From Archangium_A sp035910535 (GTDB lineage Bacteria; Myxococcota; Myxococcia; Myxococcales; Myxococcaceae), in contig JAMHXF010000039.1 in assembly GCA_035910535.1 (NCBI GenBank), positions 32,994-96,993 on the forward strand: 64,000 nucleotides of DNA, read 5' to 3'. The notes under the pieces were generated by a model that did not search any database, was not told the origin of the DNA, and worked only from the letters and a program-made list of their open reading frames with translations. Made by a program: the position numbers and the translations under genes. Below, piece by piece: positions 24,689-32,753 of the stretch. The first letter of the stretch is position 1; every line of letters starts with the position of its first letter.

Positions 24689-26475
24689 GGCACGTCCACC
24701 GCGTATTCGACGAGCTTCCGGTCGAGCGTCGGGCGCGAAATGCCGAGCAGCTCCGCGGCCTGCGCCTTCACGCCGTTGGCCCGGCGCAGCGCGAGAACAA
24801 TCTGCTCTTTCTCGAGCACCGCGATGAGCTCAGCGAGCGTTCCACTTCGGCCATCGCGCGTGACGTGGCCGGCGACGAGTTCAGGCGGAAGTTCCGCGAG
24901 TGAAATCGGCGAGTCGTCGGTCTTCAACACCGCCGCGCGTTCGAGCGCGTTCGACAACTGGCGAACATTTCCCGGCCAGGAGAATGAAGTGAGCGCGCGT
25001 TCTGCGTCGTGGCTCAACGTGAGTTCACGACGGCCCATCGCCGCGGCGTGTTTCACGAGCAGTCTTCGCGCGAGCGGCAAGACGTCTTCAGGTCGCGAAC
25101 GAAGCGACGACAACGGCACCCGCACCACGTTCACGCGCCAGAAGAGATCTTCACGAAAGCGACCGGCTTCAATCTCCTTCTCGAGTTCACGATTCGTCGC
25201 GCACACGAGGCGAACATCGACCGCCGTCGGCGCGCGCGCACCGAGTCGCCACACGAGTCGCTCTTCCAACACACGCAGCAACTTCACCTGCAGCTCGAGC
25301 GGCAATTCACCGAGTTCATCGAGGAACAACGTGCCGCCGTCAGCGCGCTCGAAGACGCCCGCGTGCTGAGCTGCAGCCCCGGTGAACGCGCCCTTCTCGT
25401 GACCGAACAGCTCCGACTCCGCGAGCTCACGGGGCAACGCGCCGCAGTTGATGGCGACGAACGGACCGCTCGAGCGACGACTCTCGCGGTGCACGAGTCG
25501 CGCGACGACTTCTTTGCCGGTGCCACTTTCGCCCGTGAGCAACACCGTGCTGACGGTCGCCGCAGCGAGCCTCGCCACGCGCACCGCTTCACGCATCGAC
25601 GCGCTTTCAGCGATGACAGCTTCGTCGCCAGCAACCGAGCGAACCGACGTCGCCACCCGAAGCGCAGGCGCCACCGCCGTCGCGAGCACGGAAACCAACG
25701 CGAGTTCCTGCGAATCGAACGACGTCGCGCGCGATGCGAACACCACACCACTCGTCCCCAGCGGAGCGCAGAGCACGAAGGCGCGGTTCTTCAGAATGCG
25801 CGTGGTCTGATCATCTCGCTGGGCACGCGGCTGTGCTTCTTCGACGGCGACGGCGCGCTGCTGCTTGATGGCGAACTCTGCGAGCGCGGCGTTGACCGAG
25901 AGCACCGCGCCCGTCGGAATGCCGGCCCATGGTCGCAACAGACCTTCTGCATTTCGCCCGCACACCAGCACCTCGTCGCAGCGCAGCGCCGTCGCCACCG
26001 CGCGTGCGAGCCGCTTCGCGGCGTCATCGGCCGACGTCGCCAGCGCAGCCTCGAGCATGAGTCGACCGGCCTGGGCGAACGTGTCGTCATCAGGCGCTGC
26101 AGCAGTCGTGGTGGCGCCGAGCGCGCCGCCGCTCATCACCAGCGTCGAGTCACCATCGCGCGCGAGCAGCGCTTCGACATCGGGCGCGAAGATGACGAGC
26201 GTCTCGCCGATGCCGACGGCGTCGTTCGGCGCCAGCACGCGCGACGAGGCGAGCCGTGCGCCGTTCACCCACGTGCCGTTGCGTGAACCCAGGTCGGTCA
26301 GCACCAACGCGTCGTCGCGCCGCTCGAACACGCAATGTTCCCGCGAGACCTTCTCGTCGAGCAACTGCAGCTCGCAGTGAGCGCCACGCCCCACGAGCAG
26401 TCGAGTCGGCACGTCGCGCGTCACGCCACGGCGCGGGCCGAACATCACCGAGAGTCTGGGGAAAGGTGCGCTCAC
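24685..26475 (-). CDS. FHA-domain sigma54-dependent transcriptional activator
   Basis: Domains in order: FHA (RGVTRDVPTRLLVGRGAHC...SREHC...GSRNGTWVNG, phosphothreonine reading), a GAF-like sensor, an AAA+ domain with Walker A GESGTGKE and the GAFTGA loop that contacts sigma54, and a Fis-type helix-turn-helix at the end (AAELLGISRPTLDRKLVEY). No response-regulator receiver is present, so phosphopeptide recognition probably replaces it. The frame is open to 26664; GTG at 26475 is preferred because two strong operators (26486-26522) lie just upstream and the sequence before residue V64 of the longer frame looks non-coding. Alternative starts are ATG 26532 and GTG 26448. It is followed by, and coupled to, the kinase. 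Confidence 0.85.
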   Translation of the reverse strand: MSAPFPRLSVMFGPRRGVTRDVPTRLLVGRGAHCELQLLDEKVSREHCVFERRDDALVLTDLGSRNGTWVNGARLASSRVLAPNDAVGIGETLVIFAPDVEALLARDGDSTLVMSGGALGATTTAAAPDDDTFAQAGRLMLEAALATSADDAAKRLARAVATALRCDEVLVCGRNAEGLLRPWAGIPTGAVLSVNAALAEFAIKQQRAVAVEEAQPRAQRDDQTTRILKNRAFVLCAPLGTSGVVFASRATSFDSQELALVSVLATAVAPALRVATSVRSVAGDEAVIAESASMREAVRVARLAAATVSTVLLTGESGTGKEVVARLVHRESRRSSGPFVAINCGALPRELAESELFGHEKGAFTGAAAQHAGVFERADGGTLFLDELGELPLELQVKLLRVLEERLVWRLGARAPTAVDVRLVCATNRELEKEIEAGRFREDLFWRVNVVRVPLSSLRSRPEDVLPLARRLLVKHAAAMGRRELTLSHDAERALTSFSWPGNVRQLSNALERAAVLKTDDSPISLAELPPELVAGHVTRDGRSGTLAELIAVLEKEQIVLALRRANGVKAQAAELLGISRPTLDRKLVEYAVDVP

Positions 26476-26485
26476 GGAGGGCAGA

Positions 26486-26504
26486 ACGTCACGCGACGTG
26501 ACGT
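26486..26504. promoter_or_regulatory. perfect palindromic operator A
   Basis: ACGTCACGCGACGTGACGT, an 8-3-8 inverted repeat with spacer CGA, between the divergent sigma54 activator (minus) and the hydrolase (plus). A related palindrome follows 20 bp away, so a dimeric regulator could bind both on the same helix face. Confidence 0.5.
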
Positions 26505-26507
26505 CGG

Positions 26508-26522
26508 GTAACGCGACGTTAC
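26508..26522. promoter_or_regulatory. perfect palindromic operator B
   Basis: GTAACGCGACGTTAC, a 6-3-6 inverted repeat with the same CGA centre as operator A. Centres are 20 bp apart (about two helical turns). Probably autoregulation of the activator or control of the hydrolase. Confidence 0.5.
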
Positions 26523-26626
26523 GCCACCCCATCGCGACCGTCGCCGTTGGCGCCACGCAAGTTCCCGAATTCGCGCTGCATTCCGGTTCGGCTCGCGCAC
26601 GTACGGCCGCTGCACTGCCAGCGGGC

Positions 26627-27280
26627 GTGCTCACGTTGCTCACTCTGTTCATCGCGTCGTCCACGCCGTGTCCTCCCGGGGAAATGCTCGAGGGTGGTCA
26701 CCATCAACGTCTGGTGCTCGCCGCGGGTGCCGTGCACCTCTGGTGCCGAGGCGAGTTCGAGCGCGTCGTCTTCTACGTGCACGGCTACCGCGATGACGTC
26801 GACTCGGCGTTCAACGGGCATCACCTGGCGCGGCAGTTCGCGGGCTCGAACGTGCCGGCGTTGTTCGTGGCGGTCGCCGCGCCTTCGGGCCCGCGAAAGC
26901 CCGTGGTCTTCGGTGAGCTCGACGCGTTGGTGAGCGCCCTGTCGTCGGAGCTTCGAATGACGTTGCCGGAGCGGACGGTGCTCATCGGACACAGCGGCGG
27001 CAATCGCACGTTGAAGTCGTGGCTCACGTCGTCACGCGCGACCGACGTGGTGTTACTCGATGGCTTCTACGGCGACGCGGCGGCGTGGACGCGTTGGCTC
27101 GCTCGACCGGAGACCTCGCTGCGCATGGTGGGACAGCACACGTGGGCCCCGGCGGAGCGATGGCGCCAGCAGCTGCCGCGCACGTTGCGTGAACGTGTGA
27201 CGCACGTCGCAGCGCGCGTGACGCACATGAAAATAGTCACCGGCGGCCAGTGGCTGCCCACCGTGCTCAACGAGCGCTGA
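26627..27280 (+). CDS. alpha/beta-hydrolase-like exported protein
   Basis: The 217-residue protein starts with a short hydrophobic segment (LTLLTLFIASSTPC) that may be a signal or lipoprotein sequence. Then FYVHGYRDDVD gives an oxyanion-type loop, LIGHSGGNR the nucleophile elbow (Gly-x-Ser-x-Gly) and VVLLDGFYGD the next strand. This is an alpha/beta hydrolase of unknown substrate. The GTG at 26627 is inferred: the frame extends to 26498, but the longer N-terminus covers the operators. It is divergent from the sigma54 activator. Confidence 0.65.
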   Translation: MLTLLTLFIASSTPCPPGEMLEGGHHQRLVLAAGAVHLWCRGEFERVVFYVHGYRDDVDSAFNGHHLARQFAGSNVPALFVAVAAPSGPRKPVVFGELDALVSALSSELRMTLPERTVLIGHSGGNRTLKSWLTSSRATDVVLLDGFYGDAAAWTRWLARPETSLRMVGQHTWAPAERWRQQLPRTLRERVTHVAARVTHMKIVTGGQWLPTVLNER

Positions 27281-27285
27281 CATCT

Positions 27286-27312
27286 TTGGTGATGTCACCA
27301 AGACTATTGGTG
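27286..27312. promoter_or_regulatory. triple half-site operator upstream of lipoprotein-SDR operon
   Basis: TTGGTGATGTCACCAA is a perfect 7-2-7 palindrome (27286-27301). Its right arm pairs again with TTGGTG at 27307-27312 (CACCAA, 5-base spacer, TTGGTG). Three alternating half-sites suggest a regulator that can bind two overlapping operators. It lies six bases after the hydrolase stop and 36 before the lipoprotein ATG, so it could also act as an intrinsic terminator, but no U-tract follows. Confidence 0.45.
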
Positions 27313-27348
27313 CGCTGCCTCGAGGAGGACCCGGTTAGAAGTCGCCTC

Positions 27349-27747
27349 ATGAAGATCACGGCCGCCGCCGTAGCGCTCCTGTGCCTCGCTGGTTGTGGAC
27401 CCACTGAGCTGCGCGTGACGATGAAGTCCGACAACAACTCGGGCCAGACCGGCTTCGCGGTGCTCGAAGATCTCGGCGAACAGATCCGCGTCACCGTCGA
27501 GACCACCATTCCGACGACTGGCGACACACCGCAGACCGCGCACATTCACGACGGAGACTGCGGCGAGATCGGCCCCGTCCGCGCGGGCCTCGACCGCCTC
27601 GAGAAGCTCGGTGAAGGCCGCTTCGGCAGCACCACCGTCGTCTCGCTCACTTTCAAGACGCTGGCCGGCGGAAAGTTCGCCATCAACGCGCACGACGCGA
27701 CAGACCCCGCCGTCTACGTCTCGTGCGGAGAGGTCCCCAAACAGTGA
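27349..27747 (+). CDS. small lipoprotein with His-rich HIHDGDC motif
   Basis: The 132-residue protein begins with a lipoprotein signal (KITAAAVALLCLAGCG) and contains TAHIHDGDCGEIG and closing VYVSCGEV, which suggest a metal site or a disulfide. The HIHxGxC spacing is seen in small CHRD- or SOD-like secreted domains, but the match is not decisive. The frame continues upstream, but ATG 27349 gives the lipobox. It is co-directional with the SDR gene, whose GTG overlaps the stop. Confidence 0.6.
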   Translation: MKITAAAVALLCLAGCGPTELRVTMKSDNNSGQTGFAVLEDLGEQIRVTVETTIPTTGDTPQTAHIHDGDCGEIGPVRAGLDRLEKLGEGRFGSTTVVSLTFKTLAGGKFAINAHDATDPAVYVSCGEVPKQ

Positions 27748-28499
27748 GCTCGTTGCCCTGGAAGACCGCGCTGCTGACCGGCGCGTCGAGTGGTCTTGGT
27801 CGTGGGCTCGCGGTGTGGCTCGCGAAGCGCGACGTGAAGGTCTACGCCGCAGCCCGTCGCCTCGACGCGCTCGAAGCCCTCAAGGCCGAAGCCGGCGACA
27901 ACATCGTGCCGCTGCAGCTCGACGTGAGCGACGCCGACGCGACCTTCGAAAAAGTTCAGCAGCTCGACGCCGACGTCGGCGGGCTCGACCTCGTCATCGC
28001 GAACGCCGGCGTCGGTGAAGACACCAAGCCGCGCCGCCTCAAGTGGGCCTCGGTGCGGAAGATGATCGACGTGAACGTCACCGGCGCCACTGCGACGTTG
28101 TGCGGCGCGCTGCCGGCGATGGTCGAACGAAAGCGCGGCCACCTCGTGGGCATCAGCTCGCTCGCGGGCCTGGTGCCGTTGCCTGCCAGCTCTGCGTACT
28201 GCGCGACGAAGGCGTACCTCGCCATGTTCCTCGAGAGCCTGCGCCTCGACGTCGAGAAGCACGGCATCACCGTCACCAGCATTCACCCCGGCTTCGTGAA
28301 GAGCGAGATGACGGCCAAGAACAAGCCCGAGTCGATGCCGTTTCTGCTCGAGACCGACGACGCAGTCGAGCGCATGGGCCGCGCGATGGTGCGCCGCGCG
28401 GGCGTCTACGCATTCCCCTGGCAGCTCAGCTCGCTCATCGGCGCGGCGGCCGCGATGCCCGGCCCGATGAAGACGGCGATCCTCAAGCGGCTGCGCTGA
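27744..28499 (+). CDS. short-chain dehydrogenase/reductase
   Basis: The 251-residue protein has the SDR nucleotide loop TGASSGLGRG near the N-terminus, NAG in strand 4, SSLAGLVPLP and the catalytic YCATK (Tyr-x-x-x-Lys). This is the classical SDR family, using NAD(P) to reduce or oxidise a small molecule. The GTG start at 27744 overlaps the lipoprotein stop by four bases (GTGA). The substrate is unknown; neighbours do not help. Confidence 0.92.
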   Translation: MSSLPWKTALLTGASSGLGRGLAVWLAKRDVKVYAAARRLDALEALKAEAGDNIVPLQLDVSDADATFEKVQQLDADVGGLDLVIANAGVGEDTKPRRLKWASVRKMIDVNVTGATATLCGALPAMVERKRGHLVGISSLAGLVPLPASSAYCATKAYLAMFLESLRLDVEKHGITVTSIHPGFVKSEMTAKNKPESMPFLLETDDAVERMGRAMVRRAGVYAFPWQLSSLIGAAAAMPGPMKTAILKRLR

Positions 28500-28548
28500 A
28501 CTTCAGCGGCGCCTCAACTCAACCGGCCGCCCGTCGACGCGGGCGTCA

Positions 28549-29901
28549 TCAAGTGGCTGGCGGCGCCTCGATGGCCGCGACCGGCTTTCGAGTCGTGAGC
28601 AGGAACCGCACGACGAGCGCGACCGCGACCGCCGTGAGCCCGACTGACAAGCCCCACCACAAGCCGACGACGCCGTGCGTGCCGCGAACGCCCAGCAACC
28701 ACGCGACCGGCAAGCCGATGAGCCAATGCCCGACCATGTTCGCCCAGAAGGTGAACGTGGTGTCGCCGATGCCGCGCAGCGCCCCCGCCCCGACGGCCTG
28801 CACGCCATCGGAGATTTGAAACACCGCCACCACGACGAACAACGCAATCACCGTCTCGATGACGTTGGTGTCCTTCGACATCAGCTCCGCCATCACGCGA
28901 GGGAACGCGACGAACACCATCGACGCCACGGCCATGAAGACGGCCGCGCTACCGAACGCGACCACGCCTGCGCGCCGCGCTGCGCTCACGTCTCGTCGCC
29001 CGATGCCCCAGCCCACGCGCGTCGACGCCGCGCTGCCGATGCCCGCCGCGACGCAGAACGTGAGGCTCGCCCAGTTGAGCGCCACCTGATGCGCCGCCGA
29101 CGCGGTCTCACCGAGCCCGCCCGACAACACACCCGCGAGCGAGAACACGCCCGACTCCGCGATGAAGTGCAGCCCGATGGGCGCGCCAATGCGCAGCGCC
29201 TGCAACACCTCCGTGCGGTTGAAGCGCCGCTTCGTGCCTTCAGGTGAAGGGCCCAGGCCCAGCATCAACACGCCGAGCTGCAACCACGTACACAGCACCG
29301 TCGCCAGCGCCGCGCCACCGACGCCCCACCCGAGGCCGAACACGAAGCCCACCACGAGCAGAAAGTTGGCGATGTTCGCCACCACCATCGCCCAGAAGGC
29401 GATGGCCACCCGCCCGGTGCCCGTGAGGTAGCTGCGCGCCGCGACGAAGAGCAGCAGCCCCGCGACGCCCGGCAGACGCCACCACATGTACTGGCGCGCA
29501 CCTTCAGCGACCGACGGCGCGACCCCGAAGGGCTCGAGCAGAAATGGCACGACGGCGATGGGGATCATCACCACCACGCTCGTCAGTAACGCCAGCCAGA
29601 CGCCCTGCCAGAAGTACGAACGCGCGCGCGCCGGCTGCCCCGCGCCGATGGCCTGCGAGACGAGCGGGTCGAGCGCCAACATCACGCCCATGCCGAAGAA
29701 GCTGAAGGTGAAGGTCAGCGAATTACCGAGCCCCGCGCCGGCCTGCGCCGCAGCCGAGAGCCGACCGAGCACCGCCGTGTCGACCATGCCCATCAACGCC
29801 TGGCCGGCCTGCGCGAGCGCCAGCGGCAAGGCGAGCTGCCACAGCGCAGCCAGCTCTGACTTCGGTCGCACGTTCACGGCCGCGCCGACGGGTGCCAGCA
29901 T
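28549..29901 (-). CDS. MATE-family efflux transporter
   Basis: The 450-residue protein has about twelve hydrophobic helices in two similar halves and MATE motifs (LALPLALAQAGQALMGMVDTAVLG at the start, with further pairs near QVALNWASL and GIGDTTFTF). MATE transporters export cationic drugs in exchange for sodium or protons. The ATG at 29901 overlaps the stop of the upstream zinc-ribbon gene (TGATG); longer in-frame extensions lie inside that gene and are not used. Confidence 0.93.
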   Translation of the reverse strand: MLAPVGAAVNVRPKSELAALWQLALPLALAQAGQALMGMVDTAVLGRLSAAAQAGAGLGNSLTFTFSFFGMGVMLALDPLVSQAIGAGQPARARSYFWQGVWLALLTSVVVMIPIAVVPFLLEPFGVAPSVAEGARQYMWWRLPGVAGLLLFVAARSYLTGTGRVAIAFWAMVVANIANFLLVVGFVFGLGWGVGGAALATVLCTWLQLGVLMLGLGPSPEGTKRRFNRTEVLQALRIGAPIGLHFIAESGVFSLAGVLSGGLGETASAAHQVALNWASLTFCVAAGIGSAASTRVGWGIGRRDVSAARRAGVVAFGSAAVFMAVASMVFVAFPRVMAELMSKDTNVIETVIALFVVVAVFQISDGVQAVGAGALRGIGDTTFTFWANMVGHWLIGLPVAWLLGVRGTHGVVGLWWGLSVGLTAVAVALVVRFLLTTRKPVAAIEAPPAT

Positions 29902-30275
29902 CACGCCGCCGGAAGTGCGGGTGACAGCTCGACCATGCGCCCGCAGTGCACACAGTTGAAGCGCGCCGGCCAGCCGCCGTGGTTCGCGGGCACTTCGATG
30001 TCTTTGCTGCAGCGCGGGCAGTGCATGGGCTGGGCGTCGAAGCGGGCCCGAATGCGCCACGTCAGGTACGAAACGAAGGGCCCCAGCGCGAGCGCGACCG
30101 GCAACGAGCACAGGTGAATGTGCGGCAACGGCACGATGAGCAGGATGAAGTTCGAGATGAACAGCGCCAGGAACCCGACCCACAAGAAGCGCCACGTCGC
30201 CAGCCACAGGCGCTCACCGACGCCGAGGTGTCGAACCAGCAGCGTCACCACCACGCCGGGGCGCTCAGAGTCCAT
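29901..30275 (-). CDS. membrane protein with C-terminal zinc ribbon
   Basis: The 124-residue protein has two hydrophobic segments (about residues 28-52 and 54-69) and then CPRCSKDIEVP...FNCVHCGRM, a zinc ribbon of four cysteines. The ATG 30275 is chosen because it precedes the first helix; GTG 30278 directly before it is also possible, and the longer frame is non-conserved. It may guide or regulate the MATE transporter, with which it overlaps, but no family was recognised. Confidence 0.6.
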   Translation of the reverse strand: MDSERPGVVVTLLVRHLGVGERLWLATWRFLWVGFLALFISNFILLIVPLPHIHLCSLPVALALGPFVSYLTWRIRARFDAQPMHCPRCSKDIEVPANHGGWPARFNCVHCGRMVELSPALPAA

Positions 30276-30353
30276 CACGCCGACGCGAACCTGAGTGGGC
30301 ACCGAAGACTTCACGCCGCGACGGCTAACGCGCCTGCGCACGTTGCGCCAGCG

Positions 30354-30368
30354 TCCCGCGTCGCGGGA
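30354..30368. promoter_or_regulatory. short palindrome in divergent promoter region
   Basis: TCCCGCGTCGCGGGA, a 7-1-7 inverted repeat, between the zinc-ribbon membrane gene (minus) and the M15 peptidase (plus). It is a candidate operator; GC-rich DNA makes such palindromes common, so support is weak. Confidence 0.25.
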
Positions 30369-30453
30369 AATGCGTAGAAAAATGACGCCCGTTTGTAAGC
30401 GCGCGTCGCAGGCCCTCCGAAAATCGAGAGGCCCATGTGGGCGACAAACCTGC

Positions 30454-31386
30454 ATGACTTCGACGCTCAACGTTGGCGCCCGTTCTTCTGCCGTCACGCA
30501 GCTGCAGCAGCAGCTCGCGAAGCTCGGCCACTACACGGCGCGCATCGACGGTGCCTACGGCCCGGTCACGAAGAAGGCCGTCTCTGCCTTCGAAAAGAAG
30601 CAGGGGCTCAAGGCCGACGGCATTGCTGACGGAAAGACGCGTGACGCGCTGGCGAAAGCGACGGCGCCGGGTTCGCTGAAGGTCGGCGCTTCGGGCGCGC
30701 GCGTGAAGACGCTGCAGACCCAGCTCAAGAAGCTCGGCCTCTACAAGGCGACCGTCGACGGCAGCTTCGGGCCCGTGACGAAGGCGGCGGTGCAGGCCTT
30801 CGAGCGCAAGCACGGGTGGACGCCCGACGGTGTCGCTGGTGCGCGCGTGCAGGCGCAGCTCGCGAAAGAAGTGAAGGCGCTGCCGAAGGCGAGCACCACG
30901 TGGAAGACGGTGAAGGCGCCGCCGGCCGACTACCGCGTCGTCAGCTTCCGAGGGGCGAAGGTCAACGTGCGCACCCGCGTGATGATTGAGCGCGCCGAGA
31001 CGTACATGAAGCAAATGGGCATCAACTCGCGGCTCACCATCACGCAGGGCAGCTACAGCAGCAGCGTGTCGGCCAGCGCGGGCACGCACTCGGGTGGCGG
31101 CGCGCTCGACATCAGCATTCGCCAGTACTCGACGGCGACGGCCGACAAGGTCGTCAAGGCGCTGCGCATGGCGGGCTTCGCCGCGTGGCGCCGCCGCACC
31201 GTCGAGGGCTTCTCGCCGCACATTCACGCCATCGCCATCGGAGACAAGCGCGCGTCGTCATCGGCGAAGAGCCAGGTCGCGGCGTACTTCCGCGGCACCG
31301 ACGCGCTGCGGTCGAACCGCAAAGACATTCACCTGACCTCGGTGGGCGGCAACATCGGCCGGCCGGTGCCCAACTGGGCGGCGTGA
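30454..31386 (+). CDS. peptidoglycan-binding protein with M15-type peptidase domain
   Basis: The 310-residue protein has two PG_binding_1 domains (LQQQLAKLGHYTARIDGAYGPVT and LQTQLKKLGLYKATVDGSFGPVT) then a domain with THSGGGALDIS and SPHIHAI, the HxxxxxxD...HxH zinc site of the M15/VanY-type D,D-peptidases. It should trim cell-wall peptides. No signal peptide is seen: the ATG at 30454 opens with MTSTLNVGARS, so export would need a non-classical route, or release by lysis. Predation or spore-wall remodelling is possible. Confidence 0.85.
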   Translation: MTSTLNVGARSSAVTQLQQQLAKLGHYTARIDGAYGPVTKKAVSAFEKKQGLKADGIADGKTRDALAKATAPGSLKVGASGARVKTLQTQLKKLGLYKATVDGSFGPVTKAAVQAFERKHGWTPDGVAGARVQAQLAKEVKALPKASTTWKTVKAPPADYRVVSFRGAKVNVRTRVMIERAETYMKQMGINSRLTITQGSYSSSVSASAGTHSGGGALDISIRQYSTATADKVVKALRMAGFAAWRRRTVEGFSPHIHAIAIGDKRASSSAKSQVAAYFRGTDALRSNRKDIHLTSVGGNIGRPVPNWAA

Positions 31387-31461
31387 CCGCTGAACGCCGC
31401 GCTCCGACCGTTCACCGTGAAGTTGTGAAGTGACACGCGGTCGCCGTCGATGCTCGGCGGC

Positions 31462-32523
31462 ATGAAAACCCTGCTGAGGCTCGGCGTCGTCGCGGTGCTG
31501 TGGGTGTCGGTGCTGCACCTCTTCTTCCGCGTCGAGCCGCAGACGCTGGCGACGCCGCTGACGGAGCAGCTCCGCGTTGCGCCGCGCGACACGCTGCAGC
31601 GGAGCAACCCGGAGTGGGACTTGATGGCGCGCACCTTCACGGTGCTCGCCTTTCTTCGGCAGGCGAACACGCGGCCCGAGCTGCTGGCCGACGTCGACGC
31701 GCTTCTCGACGACACGCTCGCGCTCGACGCGGCGCAGGCCGACGCCTTCGTGCTGCCGTACTTTCACGCGAAGCCCTTTGCTGATTCGCAGACGAAGAGC
31801 CTCTTCGTCGACGGCGAGGTGGCGTTGATGCTCGCGGCGCGCCTGCGGGTGGGTTCCGTGCCGCGCTTTCGGGAGCCGCTCCGCGCCCGCATCGAAAGAC
31901 TGACGGCGGCGATGCGACGCGGCCCCGCACTCTCAGCCGAGAGCTACCCCGACGAAGCGTGGACGTACTGCAACACCGTCGCGCTCGCGGCCACCAGCCT
32001 CGCCGATGAAGTCGAAGGCACTGATCATTCGGAGCTGCGGCGCGCGTGGGTGGCGCACGCCAGGCGCGCGCTCGTCGACCCTACGACCGGGCTGCTCGTG
32101 TCGTCCTTCACGTGGCGCGGCGAGCCGCTCGACGGCCCCGAAGGTTCGACGCTCTTCCTCGCCGCGCACATGCTGCAGTTCGTCGACGCCGACTTCGCGA
32201 AGCAACAGTACGCGCTCGCGAAAGCACAGCTCGCAGGGCGGCTCTTCGGCTTCGGGTGGTCCGCCGAGTGGCCTCCCAGTTGGCGAGGCCCCGACGACGT
32301 CGACAGCGGCCCCACGGTGCCCCTGCTCGAAGCCAACGCCGGAGCCAGCGGGCTCGCGTTGGTCGGCGCCGCTGCATTTGGTGACGACGTCTGGCTGCGC
32401 GAGCTGGTGACCAGCCTGCGCTTCGCCGCGTTCCCCGTCACGAAGACGGGCCGACTTCACTTCGCGGCAGGCAACACGCTGGCCGACGCAGTGCTGCTCT
32501 ACGCCGTGGTGCTGGCATCATGA
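31462..32523 (+). CDS. membrane-anchored alpha/alpha-toroid-like protein
   Basis: The 353-residue protein has an N-terminal helix (TLLRLGVVAVLWVSVLHLFF) and then a helical periplasmic part with SYPDEAWTYCNTVALAA and further Gly/Trp-rich helices ending WRGPDDVDSGP. This pattern faintly resembles linalool-dehydratase-type alpha/alpha toroids, but only a profile search could confirm it. The start at 31462 (MKTLLRL) is preferred over 31450 because it begins the anchor. Its stop overlaps the next gene by four bases (ATGA). Confidence 0.5.
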   Translation: MKTLLRLGVVAVLWVSVLHLFFRVEPQTLATPLTEQLRVAPRDTLQRSNPEWDLMARTFTVLAFLRQANTRPELLADVDALLDDTLALDAAQADAFVLPYFHAKPFADSQTKSLFVDGEVALMLAARLRVGSVPRFREPLRARIERLTAAMRRGPALSAESYPDEAWTYCNTVALAATSLADEVEGTDHSELRRAWVAHARRALVDPTTGLLVSSFTWRGEPLDGPEGSTLFLAAHMLQFVDADFAKQQYALAKAQLAGRLFGFGWSAEWPPSWRGPDDVDSGPTVPLLEANAGASGLALVGAAAFGDDVWLRELVTSLRFAAFPVTKTGRLHFAAGNTLADAVLLYAVVLAS

Positions 32524-32753
32524 AGCTGGCGATCGCAGGGTTCGCGTTGTTCTTCGTCTTGCACGTGTGCGGCTTTCGCGAAGACGTGGGCTTTCTGTCT
32601 GGCACGGTGCCCAGCACCGCCGCGTCGCTCGCGGGCGGGCTGGCCTACGCCGCGAGCTGGTTCTTCGCGGTGCTCGTCGCGCCGGTGCTGGTGCTCAGCG
32701 ACCTCACGCGCCGCGCGTCACGGAATCTGAAGGAACTGGTCCGCGCCCGCTGA
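32520..32753 (+). CDS. small membrane protein
   Basis: This 77-residue protein has two hydrophobic segments (FALFFVLHVCG and the stretch around AASWFFAVLVAPVLVLS). Its ATG overlaps the preceding stop (ATGA), implying coupled translation, so it probably works with the toroid-like protein. Its 3' end overlaps the convergent PBP1a gene by 36 bases. Confidence 0.6.
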   Translation: MKLAIAGFALFFVLHVCGFREDVGFLSGTVPSTAASLAGGLAYAASWFFAVLVAPVLVLSDLTRRASRNLKELVRAR

